From JAJDFU01 sp964641965 (GTDB taxonomy: Bacteria; Bacteroidota; Bacteroidia; Chitinophagales; Saprospiraceae): a stretch of 64,000 bases of DNA. The translations under genes and the position numbers were made by a program. Position 1 is the stretch's first letter; each line of letters starts with the position of its first letter. The stretch lies in the NCBI GenBank assembly GCA_964641965.1, contig CAZXLD010000002.1, forward strand, positions 1-64,000. Direction: 5' to 3'. Positions 9,052 through 17,252 of the stretch are shown one piece after another. Under the pieces are notes generated by a model, which saw nothing but the letters and a program-made list of their open reading frames with translations, ran no database searches and was not told where the DNA came from.

Positions 9052-9755
9052 CAGAGGTTGTAGTGATATTGAAAGAAAACAAATAGGGGAATGATCGTAA
9101 ATCCAAGGGTTATTAGGACCGTAAAGGCAACTCCCGTATAGTAGAGTATTCTGGATAGTCGCGTAGGAAAAGCCCCAAGTGTCTTAAAGGCACTCTGAAA
9201 TCCGTGTATAAGGTGTAAACCGAGTGCTATGAATGCAAAAATATTCAAGGCGATATACCAAGGCTGTCCATACGAACTGACCACAATGGAAAACAGGTCT
9301 TTATTTCCGTTTTGATCCTTCGGAACTTCTGTAAAGGAATATTCATACCAAAAATCACTCAAATGGATAACTAGAAAAACAAACAGAATGGCCCCTAGAA
9401 AACCCATGTTTCTTGAAGCCCACCTGCTGGAAGATGGCCGTTTATCATAAGCATATCGGCTACCTGAAGCTCTTCGGTTTTGAATAGTAATCACAACAGC
9501 GTACACCGTGTGAGCCAGGATAGAGGCAAACAAGACCCAAGAGATTACCTTTATGATGTAATTTCCGGAGAGGATACGCGAATAAAGATTGAACTGTTGA
9601 GCAGCGCGCTCAGGTGGAAGTAAAAGTTGCAGATTACCAGCCAAATGTATCACCAGAAAAAGACAAAGAAACAGTCCGGTGAGGGCCATCAGGTACTTTT
9701 GGACCAGTGTAGAGGTCATAGGGACAGCGTTTTTGAGTTGACTATGAACTGCCAC
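9051..9755 (-). CDS. sdhC: succinate dehydrogenase cytochrome b subunit
   Basis: The 234-residue membrane anchor has about five transmembrane segments, starting at YLMALTGLFLCLFLVIHLAGN (with a candidate heme-ligand His37), and a later HTVYAVVIT helix. This is the cytochrome b558 / Bacteroidota SdhC family, which replaces separate SdhC and SdhD. It leads the operon. An internal Met (MTSTLVQKY, residue 13) is an alternative start. Upstream on the minus strand, near 9800, is a TATTTTTTG, one base longer than a TAnnTTTG -7 box, possibly the operon promoter. Confidence 0.95.
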   Translation of the reverse strand: MAVHSQLKNAVPMTSTLVQKYLMALTGLFLCLFLVIHLAGNLQLLLPPERAAQQFNLYSRILSGNYIIKVISWVLFASILAHTVYAVVITIQNRRASGSRYAYDKRPSSSRWASRNMGFLGAILFVFLVIHLSDFWYEYSFTEVPKDQNGNKDLFSIVVSSYGQPWYIALNIFAFIALGLHLIHGFQSAFKTLGAFPTRLSRILYYTGVAFTVLITLGFTIIPLFVFFQYHYNL

Positions 9756-9966
9756 ATTAATTTAGGGGAAAAGGTCTACATATCCGATACAAAAAATATG
9801 TATACGCATGAGATTTGGCAGCTCTATTTAATCTGATCTTTGCATACAGCCAATTTTCTGGAGTGAATTGGATCACTGGAAATAGTTGACTCCAACATCT
9901 TTATAATGGTTAATGCATGTCAGGCAAAGCTGCTGCAACTTGGTGAAGAACAAACCGAAATCCATT

Positions 9967-10401
9967 ATGCAAGAATTAAAAACAGAGATTATCCTGAATG
10001 CATCTCCAGACAAAGTCTATGCGATCTTGACCGATATGGAGAAATATGAAGCATGGAATCCCTTTCTGGTTGCTTCTAAAGGAAAGGCCGAAGTGGGCGA
10101 AAGGTTAGAAAACACAATGCTTCATAATGGAAAGCGGCAAGTGTTCAAACCCATTGTTACGAAAGCCAACTCGGGAAAGGAATTTGAATGGTTGGGGAGT
10201 GGTTTCATGGGCCTATTTAAAGGCCGCCACTACTTTATCTTGGAGGACCTGGGCAACGGACAAACCAAGCTGATTCATGGCGAAAATTTTAGTGGTCTAT
10301 TAAGTGGATTGATTATGCGCATGATTGGTGAAGAGACCTTACGGAATTTTCAAGCTATGAATAAAGCATTAAAGGAGCGTGTGGAACAGGAAAAAGGGTA
10401 A
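9967..10401 (+). CDS. SRPBCC-family (START/Bet v1-like) lipid-binding protein
   Basis: From ATG 9967 the 144-residue protein begins MQELKTEIILNASPDKVY and continues ILTDMEKYEAWNPF, the standard opening of the polyketide-cyclase/SRPBCC fold, and ends with an amphipathic C-terminal helix (NFQAMNKALKERVE). The fold makes a hydrophobic ligand cavity; the ligand cannot be told. An upstream in-frame ATG at 9913 would add 18 residues unlike the family and is not preferred. A GATCTTTG sequence at 9836 is a one-mismatch -7 box that could drive it. Single gene, no clear operon. Confidence 0.85.
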   Translation: MQELKTEIILNASPDKVYAILTDMEKYEAWNPFLVASKGKAEVGERLENTMLHNGKRQVFKPIVTKANSGKEFEWLGSGFMGLFKGRHYFILEDLGNGQTKLIHGENFSGLLSGLIMRMIGEETLRNFQAMNKALKERVEQEKG

Positions 10402-10484
10402 TCCGGCCACTGTACATTTAATATTCCAACAGCACGGCGATTATGGCGGTGCCGTTATTAATCTTTTCATTCCAACCTCAGTGT

Positions 10485-10889
10485 ATGCGACAGGATATTG
10501 TAAACCTTGCTTTAGTCGTGCGCGACTATGATGAAGCCATTGAATTCTATACCCAAAAGATGGGTTTTGAACTGCTGGAGGATACCGATCTGGGAAATGG
10601 AAAACGGTGGGTTCGGGTCCGGCCTCCCGGATCGAATGCTACTGCTTTACTTTTAGCGAAAGCCAAGAACCAGGAGCAGGAAGCTGCTATCGGAAATCAG
10701 ACTGGTGGGCGGGTCTTTTTATTTCTTCATACCGATGATTTTGATCGGGATTACAAATATTTGCAGGCCAATGGGATTCAATTTGTAGAAGAGCCCCGGC
10801 AGGAAGAATATGGAACGGTAATCGTTTTTTCAGATTTGTATGGAAATAAATGGGATCTAATTCAGCCCTCAGAAGACAGTATGAGGTAG
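10485..10889 (+). CDS. VOC-family (glyoxalase/bleomycin-resistance-like) protein
   Basis: The 134-residue protein shows one vicinal-oxygen-chelate module: NLALVVRDYDEAIEFYTQKMGF at the start, FLHTDDFDRDYKYL in the middle, and SDLYGNKWDLIQ at the end, with candidate metal ligands in those segments. The substrate is unknown. Start ATG 10485 is preferred over 10443 because the extra 14 residues (MAVPLLIFSFQPQC) are not part of the fold. The next gene is a GNAT 70 bp downstream in the same direction. Confidence 0.85.
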   Translation: MRQDIVNLALVVRDYDEAIEFYTQKMGFELLEDTDLGNGKRWVRVRPPGSNATALLLAKAKNQEQEAAIGNQTGGRVFLFLHTDDFDRDYKYLQANGIQFVEEPRQEEYGTVIVFSDLYGNKWDLIQPSEDSMR

Positions 10890-10959
10890 AAATCAAATTT
10901 GGAATTACAATTTGAGATTTTCCATCTATTCATTTACAAGCCGCTAATATTGTTGTCCT

Positions 10960-11475
10960 ATGGCTCACATCCTGGAAACTGACCGGTTAATCCTTAGGGA
11001 ATTTGAAGAAGAAGATGCACAAGACCTTTTTCATCTCAATGCAGATCCTGCTGTAATTCGATATACGGGAGACCCTCCCTTTGAATCCATAGAACAAGCG
11101 TGGGAGTTTTTGGTGAAATACAAGGATTACGAACAGCACGGCATGGGACGTTGGGCTATTTTGGATAAAGTGCACAACGAATTTTTGGGATGGTGTGGAT
11201 TGAAAAACCATCCGGGCCAATTTGTTGACCTGGGTTATCGGCTATTTAAAAAGTATTGGGGAAAAGGGTACGCTACTGAAGCTGCAACAGCGAGTTTGGA
11301 TTACGGGTTTTCAAATTTGAACCTGGAAGAGATAGTAGGACGTGTTGCTCAGGAAAATACTGGATCAATTCGAGTACTGGAAAAGGTAGGTATGACCTTC
11401 TGGAAAACCGGTTCTTGTCATGGAATCGACGAGGTATCGTACTACCGGATTCTAAGGAAGCAGAAAAATGGTTAA
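10960..11475 (+). CDS. GNAT N-acetyltransferase, RimJ/RimL type
   Basis: The 171-residue protein opens LETDRLILREFEEEDAQDLF, the classic RimJ/RimL-like start, and has the acetyl-CoA loop region YWGKGYATEAATASLDYGF followed by ENTGSIRVLEKVGM. The acceptor is unknown. Its last codons overlap by 4 bp the 3' end of another GNAT gene on the opposite strand, so the two genes converge with no terminator space between them. Confidence 0.9.
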   Translation: MAHILETDRLILREFEEEDAQDLFHLNADPAVIRYTGDPPFESIEQAWEFLVKYKDYEQHGMGRWAILDKVHNEFLGWCGLKNHPGQFVDLGYRLFKKYWGKGYATEAATASLDYGFSNLNLEEIVGRVAQENTGSIRVLEKVGMTFWKTGSCHGIDEVSYYRILRKQKNG

Positions 11476-11993
11476 TGGGGCTGAAAATTAGGGTTCATCC
11501 AAACCATATGAAGCGGAGTTTCTTGAATGCGTTCCGAAATAAAAATTTTTCGGTCCTGCCTGCCTCCATTTCGAAAACCCAAACTTTCATAGAAGCCCAC
11601 ACTTCTTCCCTGACTTTCCTTTACATAAAGTTCGACTCGGAGGATATGGGGGAAATCCTCTTGGACTACCTTTAAAAAATGGGAAAATAATCTCCTTCCA
11701 ACTCCCTTTCCCTGATAGGTAGGATGTATCACAATAGTAAGGTCGGTAAGTAAGTGTTGGAAGGCAAAAAGATTCGGTGTGTAAGCGTGGATTTCTCCTA
11801 CCACCTGATTTTGATCCATTGCCAGAAGGGCTAACCCATTTTGGGAAGATCGGGTTAGAATTTCGGTAATAAACGGTTCCGTAATTTCTTCAGGTTTACG
11901 GATCAATCCATTTGAATTCAAGGTCGTTTCTCTATATAAATGGAGTAGTGGTGCTGCATGCTCCAAACCGGCAGGTTGTATATAAATAGCCAT
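11472..11993 (-). CDS. GNAT N-acetyltransferase
   Basis: The 173-residue GNAT shows motif A as DLTIVIHPTYQGKGVGRRLFSHFL and a C-terminal VGFYESLGFRNGGR. It starts MAIYIQPAGLEHAAPLLHLYRETT. This is a different GNAT subfamily from the convergent neighbour, so the pair is not a recent duplication. The acceptor is unknown. The 270 bp upstream of its start, towards MscS, hold no gene I can support. Confidence 0.88.
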   Translation of the reverse strand: MAIYIQPAGLEHAAPLLHLYRETTLNSNGLIRKPEEITEPFITEILTRSSQNGLALLAMDQNQVVGEIHAYTPNLFAFQHLLTDLTIVIHPTYQGKGVGRRLFSHFLKVVQEDFPHILRVELYVKESQGRSVGFYESLGFRNGGRQDRKIFISERIQETPLHMVWMNPNFQPH

Positions 11994-12263
11994 TTTCCTA
12001 AACGATCATTATTAGGCGAAGCGTAAACGATTTTATGAAGAAGAACTGAACTTTACTTGCCATTTAAAGTGTTTGGCCTCCGCACGTCAAAAACTTCATT
12101 CTGAAAGGGTGAATTCCAAATCAGATTTCATATCCATTCCTTTAACAAGGTTCTAATTCTTTTCAATTCGGAGGCTATTTATTTTGCCTTTATTTTCAGT
12201 ATCTGAAAGAGCTGAATACTTTGGTTTCCCTGTATGGAGAGATCGTAAAAAACAACCAATCAG

Positions 12264-13124
12264 ATGGATTTTCTATACGAAAGATTGAAGGAATGGATGA
12301 TTACCCAAGGGCCTTTACTGCTGGGCGCCACCTTGGCAGTGCTTATTTTGTCCTTGTTGCTTCGCCTGGCAGCACAGTATTTTCGGACTAGCTATTTGAA
12401 AGCTCAGAAAGAAGATGATGAAGCGAAAGATATGGCCCTGAAGAAGCGGGTGAATACCTTATTCAATATCTTTCTTCAAGCGGGGCGGGTGCTGATCTGG
12501 GTTGGATATATATTGTTTGTGCTACCCTTACTAGGGGTGAATATTGGACCAATCCTGGCTGGAGCTGGGATTTTGGGGCTGGCGATCGGATTTGGCTCTC
12601 AAGAATTGGTTCGGGACATTGTTTCTGGCATATTCAATTTGATTGAAAACAATTTCAGGGTTGGGGATGTGGTTACGATCAATGGCGTCACAGGTACAGT
12701 CGAAAAGATTGAACTCCGAACAACTCAGTTGAGAGACAATGCCGGGAATCAACATATTTTCCAAAATGGTAAGATCAACCAACTGGCCAATTTGACCAAA
12801 GACTGGTCTGCAGCAGTGTTTAAAATTGAGGTTCCTACCCATTTGCAGTTGGAACAGGTAATGGAAAGTATGCGTGAGGCAGGTGAAAATCTGCAGCAAT
12901 CCAGCTTGGGGAGCCAAATCCTGGAGCCAGTTGAAGTTCAGGGTTTAGACGAGTTTTCGGGCTCCAAAATGATCGTAAAGGCCCGGATTAAAACAAGAGC
13001 AGGGTCGCAATGGGTGGTGGGTAGAGCCTATCGGCAGCAGTTGAAATCCGAGTTGGAAGAAGACAGTCTCCAGGTGGAGTTGGAAGCTGAAGGAGGTAGT
13101 GAAGATTCGAATCCACCATCCTGA
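12264..13124 (+). CDS. MscS-family small-conductance mechanosensitive channel
   Basis: The protein (286 aa) has an N-terminal membrane helix at about 16-37, a second at about 72-90, and the pore helix GPILAGAGILGLAIGFGSQ running into ELVRDIVSGIFNLIENNF, then the beta domain RVGDVVTINGVTGTVEKIE. This is the MscS pore/upper-vestibule signature. Such channels open under membrane tension and release solutes on osmotic downshift in the inner membrane. The C-terminal alpha/beta vestibule part is present. It lies 47 bp ahead of a 5-formyl-THF cyclo-ligase; the pairing has no obvious functional meaning. Confidence 0.93.
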   Translation: MDFLYERLKEWMITQGPLLLGATLAVLILSLLLRLAAQYFRTSYLKAQKEDDEAKDMALKKRVNTLFNIFLQAGRVLIWVGYILFVLPLLGVNIGPILAGAGILGLAIGFGSQELVRDIVSGIFNLIENNFRVGDVVTINGVTGTVEKIELRTTQLRDNAGNQHIFQNGKINQLANLTKDWSAAVFKIEVPTHLQLEQVMESMREAGENLQQSSLGSQILEPVEVQGLDEFSGSKMIVKARIKTRAGSQWVVGRAYRQQLKSELEEDSLQVELEAEGGSEDSNPPS

Positions 13125-13170
13125 TCAGGTAGATGTATTTTAATTCGTATACCAATTAAATCAGAAGCAA

Positions 13171-13722
13171 TTGAGTATTCCATCCAAAGTGGAGCTTCGA
13201 AAGGCATTGATCAGAAAAAGATTGGAAATAGACCCCAACTGGAAAAAGGTATATGATCAGCATATCTGTTTAAGGTTGGAAGCTTTCATAGTAGAAAGGA
13301 ATTTTTCTTGCATTCACACCTTTCTTCCCATGCGTGGCGAACCTGATCTTATCCCTTTATTATCCAGACTCCTTGCGTTGGGCGTACAACTTTTTGCACC
13401 TAAAACACTTCCAAATCGTCAATTAATTCACCTTGAATTAACCAGTTTGGACAATCTGGAAAAAGGCGTATTCAATACCCTACATCCAAAAAACAGCGAA
13501 TCATCCACTGGGCCTTTCGATTTAATTATTGTGCCTGGATTAGGATTCACAGCAGAAGGCCAGCGATTGGGATATGGTGGAGGATATTATGATACTTTTC
13601 TTGCCGGCCATTTGGAAAGCTGGACATTAGCACCTGCTTACCCATTTCAGATCCTGGCAACCATACCTAGTGAAGATCATGATATTCCATTGGATCAAAT
13701 TTTGATCTTGCACGACATTTGA
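13171..13722 (+). CDS. 5-formyltetrahydrofolate cyclo-ligase
   Basis: This enzyme converts 5-formyl-THF to 5,10-methenyl-THF with ATP. The family signature is FDLIIVPGLGFTAEGQRLG followed at once by YGGGYYDTFL, the ATP- and folate-binding loop. The N-terminus SKVELRKALIRKRLEIDP is typical and lies right behind a TTG codon at 13171; no ATG occurs before residue 54, so TTG is the start. Length (183 aa) is normal. Confidence 0.93.
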   Translation: MSIPSKVELRKALIRKRLEIDPNWKKVYDQHICLRLEAFIVERNFSCIHTFLPMRGEPDLIPLLSRLLALGVQLFAPKTLPNRQLIHLELTSLDNLEKGVFNTLHPKNSESSTGPFDLIIVPGLGFTAEGQRLGYGGGYYDTFLAGHLESWTLAPAYPFQILATIPSEDHDIPLDQILILHDI

Positions 13723-13783
13723 AAAGCCATACAGGCACTTTCAAGTTGAAAATCTTCGATCTTTAGGAGATAAACACTTAGTT

Positions 13784-14308
13784 ATGACTCTGTCTGAAAT
13801 ACAAATCGAAACGGACAGACTGCGCTTGCTACCTATTAGCATGGATTTTGCAGGGGATTTATTCAGGGAATTTACGCCTGAAATCACTCGATTCATGTTT
13901 CCAAAGCCACCTGATGAAATTGAGGACACCTATCAGTTTATTCAACAGTCTAAATTCTGTATGGAAAAAGAATTGGATTTAGTCATGATTATTACCGACC
14001 GGTCGGGTTCAGGATTCATTGGTTGTTGTGGATTACACAAGATTCATACGCCGCATCCCGAATTAGGCATCTGGATCAGAACGGGAGCGCATGGAAATGG
14101 GTATGGCTATGAATCGGTAGCCGCTATGGTTCGGTGGGCTGAACAGGAACTGGATTATGAATATCTGATTTACCCGGTAGATGAACGGAATACGGCTAGT
14201 CGTCGCATACCTAAGCGCTTGGGTGGACAGGCATTTCGAGCTTATGAGAAAAAGAATGAAAGTGGGAATCTGCTTCGTATAGTTGTCTATCGAATTTTTA
14301 AGTCTTAA
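13784..14308 (+). CDS. GNAT N-acetyltransferase
   Basis: The 174-residue protein starts LSEIQIETDRLRLLPI and shows the RimJ/RimL-like arrangement with GIWIRTGAHGNGYGYESVAAMV as the acetyl-CoA motif and ERNTASRRIPKRLGG near the end. It follows the cyclo-ligase by 61 bp in the same direction. This is the third GNAT in 3.5 kb, but the three are only distantly similar. The acceptor is unknown. Confidence 0.88.
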   Translation: MTLSEIQIETDRLRLLPISMDFAGDLFREFTPEITRFMFPKPPDEIEDTYQFIQQSKFCMEKELDLVMIITDRSGSGFIGCCGLHKIHTPHPELGIWIRTGAHGNGYGYESVAAMVRWAEQELDYEYLIYPVDERNTASRRIPKRLGGQAFRAYEKKNESGNLLRIVVYRIFKS

Positions 14309-14477
14309 CCTCCATAGACCGTGTTTCGTTATAATTAATGGGATGTATGTCCAAAGGGTGTTCATTGTTCTGATTGGCCCGGATGGATATACTATTCTCA
14401 GGGAAAAATTCTTCAACTTGAGCTAGGTCCTCTGGAATAAAGCGTGTTGGTACGTACAGTACATTCCATTCAGGTCG
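14298..14477 (-). pseudogene. unrecognised 59-codon ORF fragment without start
   Basis: The minus strand is open for 59 codons between two in-frame stops and reads like real protein: PEWNVLYVPTRFIPEDLAQV, then EEFFPENSISIRANQNNEHP, then LDIHPINYNETRSMEVKT. No ATG, GTG or TTG start is available near its beginning. It therefore looks like the surviving C-terminal end of a gene whose 5' part is gone, or a chance ORF. I do not recognise the family. It converges on the GNAT gene with an 11-bp overlap. The rest of this 313-bp gap, 14478-14621, shows no gene. Confidence 0.35.
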
Positions 14478-14621
14478 TTAAAAGAAATTGAATTTACGCA
14501 CGAGATGACTGAAACCCAGAAAGTCCTGCTGTTATAACAGTAGTAAATGGCTTTCCTTGCCTTCCGGAGGACTGTGGGATCCTAAACGATGATTTTCTGG
14601 AGTTTCTTTTAACTGCATGCC

Positions 14622-16037
14622 ATGATGAATGTTGGAATACTTTTTTTGGGGTTGGCTCTTTCCCTAAGCCTATCATCTGGTGTTGTAGACTTGAAATCAT
14701 CCCAAGCGCCTACCAACAAGGCCGCCTACAGGCACTATTATCGTGGGCTGTCCTATTATGGAGAAGGGGAATTCAGTAAGGCATCCACGGAATTGGGGCG
14801 AGCCTATAAAGCCTGGCCGGATAACTTCAACTTTTCCCTGGCCTTCTCGTTGGTGTTGAGCCAAGATGGAAAGTACCATCAGGCGCTTCGTATTTTAGAT
14901 GATCTGACCATTCGATCTACAGACCCTTATCAAGAGCATAAAAAAGCATTACACTTCTTTGTTCGGGCCATGGTGTTGCATTTTGGTGGCGAACACCCGG
15001 AGGCGATTTCTGCATTGGAAAAGGGCATTCTTTGGCAAAAAGAAACAGACAATAAAGATTACCTGGCTTCTTTTTATAATGCCTTGGGATATACCAGGTT
15101 GCACCACCAAGGGAGAGGTTCTAATCATAATGGACTAGGTGAGCACTATCATGTGCATAGGCGTGATATGGAGAAAGCTATGCTTGATTTTGAACAGGCC
15201 CTGCGACTGAATCCACAGCATCCGGCTGCTCTGGCCAATTTCATCCAATTATCCGACTCGCTAGGCAAAACGTATCAGACCTTTGTTGAGCCCAAAGATC
15301 GTTCGCGTGGACTCGTTCAGGCGAGTAGTTTGGTTACTGGACTTCCTCAAGATGTTCACCGGGTAATGGAGTTAGCAGATTTTGATGAGGTAGTCCTGAT
15401 CGTAGATATATCGGGTTCTATGACAGAGGAAAAGGTCCTTTGTATGGGGTTGACGCGGTTTGAAGTGATGCGTAACCTAGGCTTACATCTGGTGGATCAG
15501 TTACCAACCGCTACGCAGATTGGGTTGGGTACGATCGGAGGGGATTGTGGAGATACAGCCAGAACCTGGGAGCAAGTGGGTAGCCTGGATCGGCGAGAAC
15601 TTCGATATGCAGTTCGGTTTTTGAACGCACATGGTACAACCCCGATGATGGAACGACTTAAGCAGGCACAATTACTTTTTTCGGACAACCCTACCACTAC
15701 AAAAGGCCTGTTCTTGATCAGCGACGGAGCAAACGTGTGTCCAGAGGGGCAGGAAAATATATGCAGTTGGGCTGGGCGAATGCGGGGGAAAGGGATAACG
15801 TTGAATGTGTTAACCTTCTTGGATGTGAGTTATAACAATATCGAAGCTTTTGCTGAGTATGGGTGCCTCGCAGATAATACGGGCGGCCGTATCTTTTATT
15901 TGGATAATGTAAACTGCGCATTCACGGATATCTCTTATCAGTTGCTGAATAGCCTTCAAATGCGGCTGCCTGACTTACAAAAAGTGTATTGCTGGGGGCC
16001 AAATATTAAATCGTTATGGGCTATTTTTCCCGAATAG
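14622..16037 (+). CDS. secreted TPR and von Willebrand A domain protein
   Basis: An N-terminal hydrophobic segment (residues 4-22) suggests export. Residues 35-215 hold TPR-like helices (YYRGLSYYGEGEFSKAST; KAMLDFEQALRLNPQHPAAL). Residues 255-455 form a VWA domain with the metal-binding MIDAS motif DISGS (262-266), GTTPM (about 338) and LISDGANVC (366-373). At least five cysteines (274, 309, 373, 381, 415) lie in the VWA part, unusual for a cytoplasmic protein and consistent with disulfides. A His-rich stretch HNGLGEHYHVHRRD lies between the TPRs. Function is unknown; such proteins usually mediate protein contacts. No batA/batB or moxR partner is adjacent. Confidence 0.8.
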   Translation: MMNVGILFLGLALSLSLSSGVVDLKSSQAPTNKAAYRHYYRGLSYYGEGEFSKASTELGRAYKAWPDNFNFSLAFSLVLSQDGKYHQALRILDDLTIRSTDPYQEHKKALHFFVRAMVLHFGGEHPEAISALEKGILWQKETDNKDYLASFYNALGYTRLHHQGRGSNHNGLGEHYHVHRRDMEKAMLDFEQALRLNPQHPAALANFIQLSDSLGKTYQTFVEPKDRSRGLVQASSLVTGLPQDVHRVMELADFDEVVLIVDISGSMTEEKVLCMGLTRFEVMRNLGLHLVDQLPTATQIGLGTIGGDCGDTARTWEQVGSLDRRELRYAVRFLNAHGTTPMMERLKQAQLLFSDNPTTTKGLFLISDGANVCPEGQENICSWAGRMRGKGITLNVLTFLDVSYNNIEAFAEYGCLADNTGGRIFYLDNVNCAFTDISYQLLNSLQMRLPDLQKVYCWGPNIKSLWAIFPE

Positions 16038-16101
16038 GTATTCGGGTGATAAAACTGAAAATGAGTTTGTCTCGTTTCTATTGTTGCACGAATCCAACCA
16101 C

Positions 16102-16491
16102 ATGTTCTACCGAGCCCAACCCAGAGGCGTACCATCTGCCTCTAAAACGATCCTGGAAACGCTTTCTAAATGGAAATATGTTGAGACTGCACCTCATCGG
16201 TTTGGAGGGATCGAATACAAAGTATTCGGTACTGAAATTGGCCATACGCACGGCAACCGGCAGGCAGATATTCGATTCAACAAGAAAAAACGAAAGGAAT
16301 TAGTTGAAGCCGGCAGAGCAAACCCCCACCATATCCTGCCGGATACGGGTTGGATCAGTTTTTATATCCAGGAAGAAGACGATATTGTAAAAGCTATTGG
16401 GCTCTTCCGGGAGGCTTACGAAATCATCCTGTCTCGTAAAGCGGGTTCGCGTTCTTCAACTAACCCCATCCAACATGAACGTAAAGCATGA
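16102..16491 (+). CDS. luciferase-domain (DUF5519-type) protein
   Basis: The 129-residue protein has APHRFGGIEYKVFGTEIGHT, then HGNRQADIRFNKK, then GRANPHHILPDTGWISFYI with a final IGLFREAYE helix. This pattern is the small 'luciferase domain' family, named for its fold in dinoflagellate-type luciferase; most bacterial members have no known activity. ATG 16102 is preferred to TTG 16081. It overlaps the next gene by 17 bp. Confidence 0.75.
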   Translation: MFYRAQPRGVPSASKTILETLSKWKYVETAPHRFGGIEYKVFGTEIGHTHGNRQADIRFNKKKRKELVEAGRANPHHILPDTGWISFYIQEEDDIVKAIGLFREAYEIILSRKAGSRSSTNPIQHERKA

Positions 16492-16762
16492 TCCTGAGCG
16501 AAAGCGTTTTGTAGTTCGAATGGAGGATCACGAAGCCTTTTCTGAATATATCCCGCTCCCAGACCGTATCATCTTTACCCACACGGAGGTACCCTCACCA
16601 CTCGAAGGCAAAGGTATTGCAAGCCTTCTAGCAAAAGCAGGCTTAGAATGGGTCAAATCTGAAGGAAAACAGATAGTTCCACTTTGTCCTTTCATTGCGG
16701 GCTATATGGCCCGTCATCCGGAGTGGAAGACTATATTGGCCCCGGGTTACAATGTAGGGTAA
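16475..16762 (+). CDS. short GNAT-like acetyltransferase (YjdJ type)
   Basis: From ATG 16475 the 95-residue protein reads MNVKHDPERKRFVVRMEDHE, then FTHTEVPSPLEGKGIASLLA and CPFIAGYMARHPEW. These are the hallmarks of the one-domain YjdJ/GTLP-like acetyltransferases: TEVPxxxxGxGIAxxL and CPF(x)xxYxxxHPE. The start codon lies inside the 3' end of the luciferase-domain gene (17-bp overlap), so the two are translationally linked. The substrate is unknown. Confidence 0.85.
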   Translation: MNVKHDPERKRFVVRMEDHEAFSEYIPLPDRIIFTHTEVPSPLEGKGIASLLAKAGLEWVKSEGKQIVPLCPFIAGYMARHPEWKTILAPGYNVG

Positions 16763-17252
16763 AGTCGATAGCACATATGCTCTTCCTTCTGAAACTGATG
16801 TGTCTGTTCGGTTTGAATTATTGGTTCCACTGAATTTCAGGCCCACCCATCCTCGCTGTAGGTCTATCCCTGGCAAAAGTAGGTATGTGACCCATTCCTT
16901 TACCAAAGTACACGTTGGATTAGAGGTTAGTTGCCCTTACTATCCAGCTTGTGACAAAGGTACATTTATTGGAAAGGGGGGGGCAATTTAAATTAACAGA
17001 ACAGGGAAGTATAAAGGGAATCCTGGAGAAACCCCAGTGTCCTCTTGGGCCTGGGAATAGATTTGAACCTCGCCCAAATTGAGCTGAGTCTTTCCATTAG
17101 GCCTTCATTGCTCATTAGTAATGAGGTCCTGTAAAATATATGTAATAATAAAGTTACGCGAGTTCACCTAAAGTTAACTTCGCACAGGTGAGCAATAATT
17201 TTTTGGTTGGTTTCTTTGTGCCATCAAAACAACACAACCAAAAAATTTAATC
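16763..17252 (+). other. 490-bp intergenic region with several dyads, no gene
   Basis: I see no supportable gene here. Dyads present are: a 7-1-7 perfect palindrome CTCATTAGTAATGAG at 17111-17125, a TCACCT/AGGTGA pair at 17164-17191 flanking AAGTTAACTT, and a perfect 13-bp inverted repeat (17197-17209 with 17235-17247) ending five bases before the ATG at 17253. A TTTCTTTG at 17211 differs from a TAnnTTTG -7 box by one base. The region probably carries the promoter and leader of the 17253 gene. Confidence 0.5.

Noticed and set aside
14063..14416. 117-codon minus-strand ORF across the GNAT 3' end
   Set aside because: It lies antisense to the GNAT and its composition fits no family; the neighbouring frame (14298-14477) looks more protein-like.
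16967..17060. G-run and TTGGGC/GCCCAA pairing considered as a small RNA or tRNA
   Set aside because: The stem is 6 bp only and there is no terminator; nothing supports an RNA gene.
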